Source: Acidobacteriota bacterium
Lineage (GTDB): Bacteria > Acidobacteriota > Terriglobia > Terriglobales > Acidobacteriaceae
Reading direction: 5' to 3'
Length of the DNA: 64,000 nucleotides
Assembly (NCBI GenBank): GCA_021792135.1
Contig: JAJYVF010000002.1
Coordinates: 62,001-126,000, forward strand
Under the pieces are notes generated by a model. The model made no database searches. It was not told the DNA's origin and saw only the letters and a program-made list of their open reading frames with translations. The translations under genes and the position numbers were made by a program. Below are positions 9,708 through 17,656 of this stretch, piece after piece. Position 1 is the first letter of the stretch; every line of letters starts with the position of its first letter.

Positions 9708-11867
9708 TCAATCGCCTTCCTCGGGAGTGCTGTCCCTGGACCCCGGGTCGGGAGCAGGCTCATCCGCCTCCTCCGCGAGATCCTCCTTCGTTAGCTCCCG
9801 CACTTCGTGTTTGGGCGCGTGCCCGGTCAGGAAGGTCCACTTCACGGGGTAGATATCGGGATCGAAAATGACCGCGTAGAAATGCCAGATCAGGATGGCC
9901 AGCGTGGCCAGAACGGCCTCATAGAAATGAATGGCGGTACTGATGGCGAGCACGGACGAGGGGTGCGGCAGGTGGGCCAGGATCCAGTCGTTGAGCCAGA
10001 GCAGGATACCGGTGACGGCCATGACCGCGGTGCCCCAGACCAGCGCCCAGTACTCGGCTTTCTCGACGTAGTTGAAGCGGCGATATCGCGGCAGCTGATC
10101 GCGGCGGCCGAGATTGAATTCGACGGTCTTCGCGGCCTCCCGGGCATCGCGCAGATCGGGAACCATCTCCTTCAGCCAGAGGCGGCCGCTCTTCTTCGCG
10201 GACAAATAGACGATGTGGTAGACCGACGCGCCGATGAGCACGACGCCGGCAATGCGGTGCAGCCAGCCGCGGATGGGGAAGAAGTGCTCCCAGCGGACGA
10301 TGGGAGCAGCCCAGAAGGCATGGGGATATTTGAGCGCGAAGCCGCTGATCACCAGGACGATGAAGCTGACCACCAGCAGGCCGTGCTGCACGCGTTCATT
10401 CAGGGTCAGGCGAAGCTGTCCGGGAGCCGTGCGGTAATGCGCGAGCAGCGCCTTTGTCTTGCGGCGCCAGTCGATCAGGTTGTGGAACACCATCAGCCCC
10501 AGCGTGACCGGGATGATGGTGAAGTAGAAGATCCGGACCAGGATGAGCACACGGCCGCCAGGCGCACGCGAAGAAAAAGAATGGACCTGCCCAATCGCGA
10601 ATCGCCGCCCCGCGTCCGCATGGCACTGGCCGCAGGTCCTGCTCAGATTGGCGCGGTTGACCGTGGAGCGCGGGTCCGTGGAGGCGAAGATGTTGTGTAC
10701 GCCGTGGCAGCTTGCGCAGTTGGCGACCGTCTGCCGACCCTCGTGGGCCGCGAGGCCGTGGTAGCTGTCCTCGTAGGTGGGCACACGATCCTGCGGCATG
10801 TTGAAGCCGGCCATCAGCTGGGCGTCAGCGTGACAGCGGGAACAGGCCTCCTGCGAGACGTTGGCCATATAGACGGGCGATCCGGGGTCACCGGGCGCGA
10901 GGATCCTGTGCTCACTGTGGCAGTCGGTGCAGGTGGCCGCCTGCAGCACGCCTCTGGCGACGGCCTGACCATGGATGCTCTGCGCGTACGTTTTGTAAAC
11001 GCCGCTGTGACAGGTTCCGCAGGTGGAGGCGACGTTTTGCTTCCAGATCTTCGAACGCGGGTCGGAAACAGGCAGAATGTCGTGGACGCCATGGCAGTCG
11101 CCGCAGGAAGCCGCATTCAGGTTCCCGTTTCTGATGGCCCGTCCATGGACGCTCTGACGCCAGGCTTCGACCGGGCGGGCCTCGGGAAACATATACTTCG
11201 CGGCCAGCTGCGGGCTGGAGTGACACGCTCCGCAGGTGTCCGCCAGATGCTGCTTGCTGACCGGCGACTGCGGATTGCCGGCAGCCAGCACGGCGTGGGT
11301 CGCTCCGTGACAGCTCTGACAGCCTGGCACATCGCCGTTACCGTGGTCGTGGGCGCGGCCGTGAATGCTGGCCCGGTACTGCTTTACCTCCTCGGCATGG
11401 CAGGTGACGCAGAATTGCGGCCCGGCTACGCTTTTGCTGACATTGCCGGTCCCGTGACAGCCGATGCAGGATTCGGAACCGGAAGGGTTTCCCAGAGCAG
11501 CGTGAGCGCCGGCGGCAAGGGCCTTCGTGGCATCGGCGTGACAGGTGACACAGGAGGCCGAAGCGGTCTTCGCGTTGTGTGTCTGCGCTGCCGCGCCGGC
11601 GTGGCAGGCGAGACAACCGAAGCCGGCATGGGGACCCCTCATATGGGATGAGGCTCTGATGGTGATGTCCGCGCCTGCGGAGTTCTTCAGGCCGGTGGAG
11701 GATCTGTGGCAGGCGAGACAGTCGGAAGCCTGCTGTGCGCCAGCCTGCGGAACAAGCAGCATGGCGTTCAGAAAGATGAGGAGGAACAGAGTGCCGATGC
11801 GGTATCTTTCCGATGCGTTCGCTGCAGTCCGGCGTTGCGCAGGCAAAGCTTGCGCGCGGGTGCCCAT
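9708..11867 (-). CDS. 13-haem cytochrome c fused to a cytochrome b membrane domain
   Basis: 719 residues. A signal or membrane segment (about 24-45) is followed by thirteen CXXCH motifs between about 50 and 425. After that comes a cytochrome b domain of about five helices with histidines (ERVQHG, RGWLHR, SVYHIV, IHFYEA, IWHFYA). Its tail is acidic. The c part matches the 11-haem protein and the b part matches the cytochrome b of the neighbouring genes, so this is a fused version of the same module. It would link membrane quinol chemistry to a chain of haems in one polypeptide. AAGGTA lies 7 bp before the ATG. The direction of electron flow cannot be deduced. Confidence 0.87.
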   Translation of the reverse strand: MGTRAQALPAQRRTAANASERYRIGTLFLLIFLNAMLLVPQAGAQQASDCLACHRSSTGLKNSAGADITIRASSHMRGPHAGFGCLACHAGAAAQTHNAKTASASCVTCHADATKALAAGAHAALGNPSGSESCIGCHGTGNVSKSVAGPQFCVTCHAEEVKQYRASIHGRAHDHGNGDVPGCQSCHGATHAVLAAGNPQSPVSKQHLADTCGACHSSPQLAAKYMFPEARPVEAWRQSVHGRAIRNGNLNAASCGDCHGVHDILPVSDPRSKIWKQNVASTCGTCHSGVYKTYAQSIHGQAVARGVLQAATCTDCHSEHRILAPGDPGSPVYMANVSQEACSRCHADAQLMAGFNMPQDRVPTYEDSYHGLAAHEGRQTVANCASCHGVHNIFASTDPRSTVNRANLSRTCGQCHADAGRRFAIGQVHSFSSRAPGGRVLILVRIFYFTIIPVTLGLMVFHNLIDWRRKTKALLAHYRTAPGQLRLTLNERVQHGLLVVSFIVLVISGFALKYPHAFWAAPIVRWEHFFPIRGWLHRIAGVVLIGASVYHIVYLSAKKSGRLWLKEMVPDLRDAREAAKTVEFNLGRRDQLPRYRRFNYVEKAEYWALVWGTAVMAVTGILLWLNDWILAHLPHPSSVLAISTAIHFYEAVLATLAILIWHFYAVIFDPDIYPVKWTFLTGHAPKHEVRELTKEDLAEEADEPAPDPGSRDSTPEEGD

Positions 11868-12038
11868 GTCTTACCTTCTTCCAGCCACTCCGCCGGGGAC
11901 CTGCCGCGCGTCTCCCGCGGGGCTCCCATGCATCGGGTTCTGCGCCAGGCCCGGCGCTCCCGGCCGCGAAGGGTGAGGCCCTCCTGTCGACCTGCAGGTG
12001 AAGGCTGGTTCGCCTGTCCTTCTTTCCGTGCCCTGCCC

Positions 12039-12359
12039 TTACCTCTGCAGGGTACGGATGTAGCTGACGACGTCGTGAATCTGCGCGTCCGTCAGCTTGC
12101 CGGCGTAGCCCTGCATCCTGCCCACGCCGCTTTTGATCTCCTTAGACAGCTGCTCGTCGCTCTCCTTAATATCTTCGGCCGATTTCAGCGAACGCAGCTT
12201 CATGCTCCTGCCGACCGGTGTGTTCCCCGTGCCATCGGCGCCGTGGCACATGACACATTTCGCTTTATAGTTGACGGCGCCCGGCTCCTGGGCCAGGGCG
12301 GGAACGGCGAGGGCGGCCCCAAGGAGAATCAGTACGGCAAGACGGACACTTTGTTTCAT
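12039..12359 (-). CDS. Small mono-haem class I cytochrome c (paralogue)
   Basis: 106 residues. A signal peptide ends near LAQ (residue 24). The haem site is KCVMCHGADG, the likely axial methionine is in GVGRMQGY, and the C-terminal helix reads HDVVSYIRTLQR. It is a periplasmic electron carrier and a paralogue of the gene at 9234-9554. It lies between the beta-barrel gene and the 13-haem fusion on the same strand, so it probably shuttles electrons between the membrane cytochromes and the outer-membrane conduit (inference). Confidence 0.9.
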   Translation of the reverse strand: MKQSVRLAVLILLGAALAVPALAQEPGAVNYKAKCVMCHGADGTGNTPVGRSMKLRSLKSAEDIKESDEQLSKEIKSGVGRMQGYAGKLTDAQIHDVVSYIRTLQR

Positions 12360-12378
12360 CTTCTCTTCCTGACTGCGA

Positions 12379-12401
12379 CGGCCAGGCAGTTCCCCTGGCC
12401 G
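12379..12401 (-). other. Intercistronic inverted repeat
   Basis: CGGCCAGG, a seven-base loop, then CCTGGCCG, between the barrel gene stop and the mono-haem cytochrome start. No T-run follows. It may affect mRNA stability or partial termination and so set the ratio of barrel to carrier. Confidence 0.4.
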
Positions 12402-12418
12402 CCGCTCACCACTGCTGC

Positions 12419-14980
12419 TCAGAACTCATAGTGGAATCCGAGCGTGACGTTGTTGGCATGAAAATTCCGCGGCGCAGTTTCCCCCGCGGGCGATATGGTC
12501 AGACCGGTTTGCAGGCCAGCCAGTACCGGAGAGTTACAGGGGACAACGGGGACCGGAGAACCGGGAGTGGGATTGGACGTACTGCAATAAGGCGCACCGG
12601 AAGGGCCGCCCTCGCCGTAGCCATAGAAGTTATATTCCGCCTTCCAGATCCAGCTCGGATGAACGGTCCACGCCAGATTGACATACGGCGACTGATAGGT
12701 GGAGACCAGCGAGCCCGCCACGTCGCGCGCATCATTGTAGAAGCGGCTGCCGCTCACGGAGCTGATCAGATACCCGATGCTCGACTGGAGCCGGCTGACT
12801 GGCGTCACGGTGATTGCGGCCGACCCGTACTGCGTCGGAGCATCCATGAAGTCTCTCGCCGGCCCGAACTCGTAGTACTTTGCCCCTCTTACGGTAGCGC
12901 CGGGACAGGCGGTGCCGCTTGGCGTTGCGGCTCCGGGCAGAGTCGGGGTGGACGCGGCGTTGTAGCAGATGTTCGTGGCAGTGTAGATGTCGGAGTAGGC
13001 GTAATTCATGCTGAGAGCGTAATGCGCATTGGGCGCCAGCGTCGCACCCACACTCCCAATCCGGCTGTGCGCGACGTGATCGAGCGGCCCGTCGATGGAA
13101 ACCGCGCCGGAGTTATTCGTGTTGTTGTGCAGTTCCATATCGTTGAAGGCCCCGGTGATCGTCGCCCAGGTTCTTGGCCGATACATGGTATGCACCCTGT
13201 AGCGCTGCAACTGCCGCGGAGCCACCGGGGTGAATGCGTTATCGGCGTAGAGGATCTCGGCGGTGCCGTTCACATCCCAGCGCGCCGTGGGCCGCAGAGC
13301 GAGGTTCAGGATTCCCCCATTCTGGTGAATGGTGACGGTTCCTCCGTCGGTCTCCCCGTAAGTCAGGGGAGCGCTGTGCGGCAGGCCCTCCGCAATGATG
13401 TGCGTGCGGTGACGATACGTGAGCGAGAGGGTGGCAAGGGACCAGCCTTCCCACGTTCCGGTCACATCGTTGTTCACATACTTCTGACCGAAGAAGTACG
13501 GCAGAGGATCGCCGACCGAGCCGCTGCCCTCGAAAGTGGAAGAACCCAGGGCTCCGATGCTCGCCGTCAGGTTACTCGCATTGATCGTCTCGTTTCCCGC
13601 AGTCGCCGGCGTGGACACCGTCGTCACGCTCGTCATGGTGGCGACTCCCGGTTGCTGTACATTCCAGAAGCTCACCTGATCGGAAAGGCTGAACTTCTGG
13701 CTGGCCTGCCAGACGATGCCGTAGTCGACATCAATGACCTTGCGTTGGGCGGAGGCGAAGGCAGTATAAGCAAGAGAGCGAGTCGTTTTGGTCAGACCCT
13801 GGAAATTCTCGTAGTAGTTCGGCAGGCTCATGTTCGCATTGGTGTAGCGGACGTCTCCGTTCATCGAAACATTGGTGATGCTGGAGCTCTGGAAACGGAA
13901 GATCTCTGTCGGAAAAAGCATCCGCGTTGGCTGCGAGCGCTGGTAGCTGGTCACGACCGCGCACGCCGGATTGACGATGGGCAGGCCGCCCGGAGTCGGC
14001 GGCGCGGAGAGGACGGGAGCGGAACCGGCGCTGTTTGCGTTGCAGGAGCTGTTGGTGTAGGGCGTCTCGTTGTAGTAATTGGCAAGGAGGGCGGCCTTCG
14101 TTCCGTCCGCTTCCTGGACGTTGAAGGCCCCGGGAGGCATGGTGAAGTAAGAATTCTCCTTGTAGTGGTCCACCTCTTCTTCAAACGTCAGCCTGGTTTG
14201 CGGCAGGACCTTCCAGTCGATCCCTCCCAGAAAGTCGTCGGCGCTTTTGCGCTGAAATTCCTCAACCAGAACGCTGTAGGATCCGGCGAACTGATAACCG
14301 CTCGGCGTCAGGCTTGGTCCCTGGAAGACATTCTGCGAGTAGCCGGCTCGAAAAGTGACCTTTGACAGCGGGAAGATGGTGACGCTGGTGTCCGTCATGC
14401 GACGCACCGTATTGAACAGGAACGGCGACTGATTCACCTGCGACCACGGCAGCGAGCCCGCGGGCGCGATGGCCGATCCGATGGGCGTCGACAGCCCGGA
14501 AATGATATTCGGGTTACCCAGCAGATCGTAGTCAAAGTACTGACGGTCCCGCCGGAAAAGACCTGAGAATTCGTAGAGATTTCCTTTGTAAAAGTCCAGA
14601 GAGGAGAAGTTATTCGGATCGCCGCCGAACCCGTTGCTGACGGCCGTCAGGGAATCAACCAGGGTGCTCTTTGTGCCCGGCAGGGCTCGCAGCTGGAAGG
14701 TCTCGCCAAGGACGCGCGGCCCGGACTGCAGGTTGATCATCGTATCGTACATGGCCCCGCTGCCCGTCATGTTGGCCATGCGGCCACCGAGATCGATGGC
14801 CTCGTGGATCGAATATCCGCTGGGAGCAACCAGCTGCGGCTCTGGCGCCGGAGCCTGGGCGGCCGCGATCGCAGCCGTCATCAGGAAAGCGGCAACCCCC
14901 ATACTCCCGCCGATGCGCTGCGCCATGGTGGGGGCGGGGAGTTGACCGGAGAGCCGATTAAGCCAGCTTGTCTTCTTCAT
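12419..14980 (-). CDS. Large outer-membrane beta-barrel, candidate MtrB/PioB-like porin
   Basis: 853 residues. A signal peptide runs to about residue 42 (AAIAAAQA). A long part rich in alternating polar and aromatic residues follows, and the last residues NVTLGFHYEF end in phenylalanine as barrel proteins do. The ATG at 14980 is chosen because it starts the MKK signal sequence; the open frame extends 29 codons further. It lies directly after a DmsE/MtrA-type decahaem gene, the usual arrangement for porin-cytochrome conduits that carry electrons through the outer membrane. No CXXC motif like that of Shewanella MtrB is seen near the N-terminus, and sequence similarity to MtrB is not obvious by eye. 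The conduit role therefore rests on length, barrel features and position. Confidence 0.65.
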   Translation of the reverse strand: MKKTSWLNRLSGQLPAPTMAQRIGGSMGVAAFLMTAAIAAAQAPAPEPQLVAPSGYSIHEAIDLGGRMANMTGSGAMYDTMINLQSGPRVLGETFQLRALPGTKSTLVDSLTAVSNGFGGDPNNFSSLDFYKGNLYEFSGLFRRDRQYFDYDLLGNPNIISGLSTPIGSAIAPAGSLPWSQVNQSPFLFNTVRRMTDTSVTIFPLSKVTFRAGYSQNVFQGPSLTPSGYQFAGSYSVLVEEFQRKSADDFLGGIDWKVLPQTRLTFEEEVDHYKENSYFTMPPGAFNVQEADGTKAALLANYYNETPYTNSSCNANSAGSAPVLSAPPTPGGLPIVNPACAVVTSYQRSQPTRMLFPTEIFRFQSSSITNVSMNGDVRYTNANMSLPNYYENFQGLTKTTRSLAYTAFASAQRKVIDVDYGIVWQASQKFSLSDQVSFWNVQQPGVATMTSVTTVSTPATAGNETINASNLTASIGALGSSTFEGSGSVGDPLPYFFGQKYVNNDVTGTWEGWSLATLSLTYRHRTHIIAEGLPHSAPLTYGETDGGTVTIHQNGGILNLALRPTARWDVNGTAEILYADNAFTPVAPRQLQRYRVHTMYRPRTWATITGAFNDMELHNNTNNSGAVSIDGPLDHVAHSRIGSVGATLAPNAHYALSMNYAYSDIYTATNICYNAASTPTLPGAATPSGTACPGATVRGAKYYEFGPARDFMDAPTQYGSAAITVTPVSRLQSSIGYLISSVSGSRFYNDARDVAGSLVSTYQSPYVNLAWTVHPSWIWKAEYNFYGYGEGGPSGAPYCSTSNPTPGSPVPVVPCNSPVLAGLQTGLTISPAGETAPRNFHANNVTLGFHYEF

Positions 14981-15100
14981 ATAGAGCCTCACTTGAGTGA
15001 ACGTCACCCAGATCCACAACCTGGGCCTGTCTGCGAATTTGCTCGGATGCGGGCCGCGTCGTCGCATGGGACAGAACCACGCCGCCCGCCTCCATCACTC

Positions 15101-16018
15101 CTAACGGAGGAACGCCTGGTTGATGTTCGATCCATGGATGTAGGTATGGCAGCTCGTGCAGGGCTGCAGCACCGACGATCCCTGCCCCATCCCGATGACC
15201 GTGTGCGAGGAGACCGGGCTGTGACACTGGTTGCACAGCGTATTGATCGACGGCATATTCAGCATCCGGGCGTTCTGAGAACCATGCGGACTGTGGCAGC
15301 CGAGGCATCCCTCTGCCTTCACCGGCGCGTGCTCGTATACGTAGGGCCCGCGGGTCTCCATATGGCACTTCGTGCAGATCATGTTCTGATCGGCCGTGGC
15401 CCTCAGGTTGTTGGGCAGGAAACTGCCATGCACGTCGTGGCAGTCGCTGCACCGGACCACGCCTTCATTCACCGGGTGGTGAAAAGGCATATCGAACATG
15501 GGCTTCTCGTCGTTGTGGCACTTGTAACAGAGCTGGGGCTGAGCCGCGGTCAGCAGGAAGCGGTCCGTCTTCGCCTCGTGAACGCTGTGGCAGCTCACGC
15601 AGCTGAGGCCCGCTCTGGCATGCGGCGAACGCTCGAAGTTCGGGTGGGTGCCGGCATGGCAGCCCAGGCAGGTTTGGCTGACCTGCGCCGGCGTCAGCTT
15701 GTCGAAACGGCGAATCTTTGTAACGTCTCCGCCCCCTTCGACGTGAGCCTTGCCGGGGCCGTGGCAGCTTTCGCAGGTCACTCCCTTGCCGCCGTGTTCC
15801 AGGGCAAGGCGGGAATGAGGATTCGTGCCGAATTTATTCGCGACTTCCTCGTGGCAGGTGGCGCAGGTCTCCTGTCCGACATAGTCGGCCGGGTTGGCCG
15901 TCGCCCCCTTCTGGAAGGTTGCCGCCTGCTGGCCCTCTCCGGCAGCCAGCGCCAGCCTGGTTCCCGCGAACCCGCTCAGCAGCAGAAGACAAGCCATGCT
16001 GGTAATGAATCGACGCAT
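15101..16018 (-). CDS. Decahaem cytochrome c, DmsE/MtrA/PioA-like
   Basis: 305 residues. A signal peptide ends near LALAAG. Ten CXXCH motifs follow (CATCH, CESCH, CLGCH, CVSCH, CYKCH, CSDCH, CTKCH, CLGCH, CNQCH, CTSCH), spaced as in DmsE/MtrA, with typical RSPHAR and HHPVNEG segments between them. These proteins sit in an outer-membrane porin and pass electrons between periplasm and cell exterior. Two in-frame ATGs occur six bases apart; the second (16018) is preferred because GAGGTG is too close to the first. It is the first gene of the leftward cluster. Two Crp/Fnr-type palindromes and a matching -10 element lie upstream. Confidence 0.9.
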   Translation of the reverse strand: MRRFITSMACLLLLSGFAGTRLALAAGEGQQAATFQKGATANPADYVGQETCATCHEEVANKFGTNPHSRLALEHGGKGVTCESCHGPGKAHVEGGGDVTKIRRFDKLTPAQVSQTCLGCHAGTHPNFERSPHARAGLSCVSCHSVHEAKTDRFLLTAAQPQLCYKCHNDEKPMFDMPFHHPVNEGVVRCSDCHDVHGSFLPNNLRATADQNMICTKCHMETRGPYVYEHAPVKAEGCLGCHSPHGSQNARMLNMPSINTLCNQCHSPVSSHTVIGMGQGSSVLQPCTSCHTYIHGSNINQAFLR

Positions 16019-16103
16019 GTGCATTCACCTCGCACAGCAGCAGAGGCAGCCATTCGCGCTGGATACCCCGGCCTCGCTGAAATTGGTGCTTAGGTACTGC
16101 TGG

Positions 16104-16146
16104 AGAATAGCGATGCGATGCAGCACCTCTCAGTGATGCCAATCAC
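16104..16146 (-). promoter_or_regulatory. Predicted Crp/Fnr-activated promoter of the multihaem operon
   Basis: GTGATGCCAATCAC at 16133-16146 is a perfect inverted repeat. On the minus strand TATTCT at 16109-16104 can serve as the -10 hexamer, giving a start near 16098. The palindrome centre is then about 41.5 bp upstream, the standard class II position for Crp/Fnr activators. The decahaem ATG is about 80 bases further on. Confidence 0.6.
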
Positions 16147-16167
16147 AGGAAGACATTACTTTTGGCG

Positions 16168-16181
16168 GTGATCCATATCAC
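16168..16181. promoter_or_regulatory. Second Crp/Fnr-type palindrome of the multihaem promoter
   Basis: GTGATCCATATCAC, an inverted repeat whose centre is 35 bp upstream of the proximal site and about -76 from the predicted start. Two copies at such spacing suggest tandem binding of the same regulator. Confidence 0.55.
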
Positions 16182-16670
16182 ACTTATGGCGGTTACCAAT
16201 CCGGAGTTAGAGACTTACTTTGTCCGCAGAGATCGCTTCTCCCCTGCCTTAGGCGTGCCGCGCCGGTACCGAAATAACCTCCGGCTCCGCGTCAGGGGGG
16301 CGGGCGGCCATGCACCAACCAGTGCTGTGGTTCCTGCGGGCAAACTACTATCTGGACTAACTACGGAATAGAGTCAGGCAGCTGGAGCGGAGTAGGTCGC
16401 CGCACTCTGTCGCGGGACCGGAAATCTCAGTGCACCCGCGGAAGAGGCCAGAAGAGGACTCCAATTCCTTCTGCGCACCGGCCGCCAGTCCAGATCAGGG
16501 CATAATGGCGGCAACGATGCCCCGGTAGCTCAGAGGTACGGGCAGTTCCCCTGCATAGACCGGAGCCAGATGCTCTCCGCCGCCGGCAATGCGTATTTCA
16601 GGCAGGGGGATCGCACCTGCAGTGGGTAATTACGAGGCTCGCAGCTCACATACCGCGGAAGCCGGAGGCG
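16182..16670. other. Stretch without a supported gene
   Basis: Nearly 500 bp between the multihaem promoter and the hydrogenase relic. No open frame here resembles a known protein. From about 16519, GCCCCGGTAGCTCAGAGGT resembles the 5' part of a tRNA (acceptor strand and D-arm), but no matching 3' acceptor strand or normal T-arm follows. It may be the continuing erosion of the hydrogenase locus plus promoter DNA. Confidence 0.4.
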
Positions 16671-17421
16671 TCAACATGGACCCCTCCGGCTCCGGCGCGG
16701 CCGCCAGATCGGAGCCCTACCCGCAGCATGCACGGCTTCCGGCTCATTGCCATCGATTGCGGTAGATATCCCACCTACCCGATACGTCCGCAGGTGTGGA
16801 TTTTTACCGCCCAGGACCGCGCGGATGCGAATAAAATCCCGCTGCATATCAAGCGCCTCGATGTAAGTGCGCGACAGCAAGCAGGTTCGCTTCCGGCGGC
16901 AGTTGGTAAGCAGGATGTCCCCAGTCACCGCTGCTAAAGAGACTCAACTGCCGCGAGGCGACGAGCGCCCGGACGCGGTCCTGGACTCCCTTAAAATGCG
17001 TTGTGCTCGATTGCGGACACTCCGGGATCGGCTGCGCGAGCTGCGAAATCTTCGCCGGATCGGCCTTCAGGGCGGGGGTCACATCGGCCCAGTCGAGCGC
17101 GTGTAAATAGTTGAAGTGTACGACGTGGTCCTGAACTTCGTGGATGAACTGGCCACAGTTGAACGACGGCGTTTCGGGAACAATATCTTCGATGGCCGGA
17201 TGCGGGGAGCGGAGCATCGATTCGGTATTCCCCAGGGAGCCCCGGAATGCCAGCCATTCGAGCACCGGCTTGCGGCTCTGCCCCAGCGCGTCGGCCCTCG
17301 TCTGCGCACAGGAGGTCGGCAGCGCCAGCGTGGTGGCCATGACGCCGCAGAACTCCATTGCGCGCTGGCGCGAAATCCCGTGCCGTTTCCCTGTCTCCAG
17401 GACCGACTCTTCCGTGGCCAT
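16671..17421 (-). pseudogene. [NiFe]-hydrogenase relic: small-subunit start joined to a large-subunit segment
   Basis: From the ATG at 17421 (AGGGGG before it), about 90 residues resemble the start of a Tat-type hydrogenase small subunit: GISRQRAMEFC, then TESMLRSPHPAIEDIV. The cluster cysteines expected before TES are absent (FRGSLGNTES). At about 17150 the frame passes straight into large-subunit sequence: HALDW, ALKADPAK, then GDWGHPAY and PPEANLLAVAH, ending in a stop at 16849. The large-subunit match continues in another frame (YIEALDMQRDFIRI, VLGGKNPHLRTY, IDGNEP) until about 16690. A deletion thus removed the rest of the small subunit and the start of the large, and a frameshift followed. 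It cannot be functional as a hydrogenase. A Crp/Fnr-type promoter is still present upstream. Confidence 0.85.
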
Positions 17422-17465
17422 TCGGCCCCCCTGCTCTTTTGCAACATTCCGGGGATTGCAGACCG

Positions 17466-17508
17466 AACTTAGCGTTCCGGAGAAGCACCTGTATGTGACT
17501 GCCATCAC
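17466..17508 (-). promoter_or_regulatory. Crp/Fnr-type promoter upstream of the hydrogenase relic
   Basis: GTGACTGCCATCAC at 17495-17508, with outer inverted repeat GTGA/TCAC. A weak -10 (TAAGTT, 17471-17466 on the minus strand) would give a start near 17460, again about 42 bp from the site centre. The relic ATG is at 17421. Confidence 0.5.
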
Positions 17509-17571
17509 ATCACTCGCTTTTTTTCCGAAATCGCCGGACGCGGCGGACCCGCCTTTCCTCCGGTGGAATTT

Positions 17572-17607
17572 GTGACTGGAGTCACACCGGGTTGTGCCCG
17601 CAGTCAC
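17572..17607 (+). promoter_or_regulatory. Tandem Crp/Fnr-type sites upstream of universal stress protein
   Basis: GTGACTGGAGTCAC at 17572-17585 is a perfect inverted repeat. GTGCCCGCAGTCAC at 17594-17607 has one mismatch in the left half. Their centres are 22 bp apart, two helical turns. The stress-protein ATG is about 50 bp downstream. No good -10 hexamer was identified. Confidence 0.5.
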
Positions 17608-17656
17608 AGCCACTCTTCGGGCCCGGCAGCAGACTCTCGGGCAGGAGGTTTTCGTC

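Noticed and set aside
16162-16371. 69-codon plus-strand open frame
   Set aside because: It begins within an operator site, has no ribosome site and no resemblance to a known protein.
16519-16630. tRNA-like sequence (GCCCCGGTAGCTCAGAGGT)
   Set aside because: A 5' acceptor strand and D-arm can be drawn, but the anticodon loop would be about 12 bases, the T-arm is abnormal and no matching 3' acceptor strand exists. At best a tRNA fragment.
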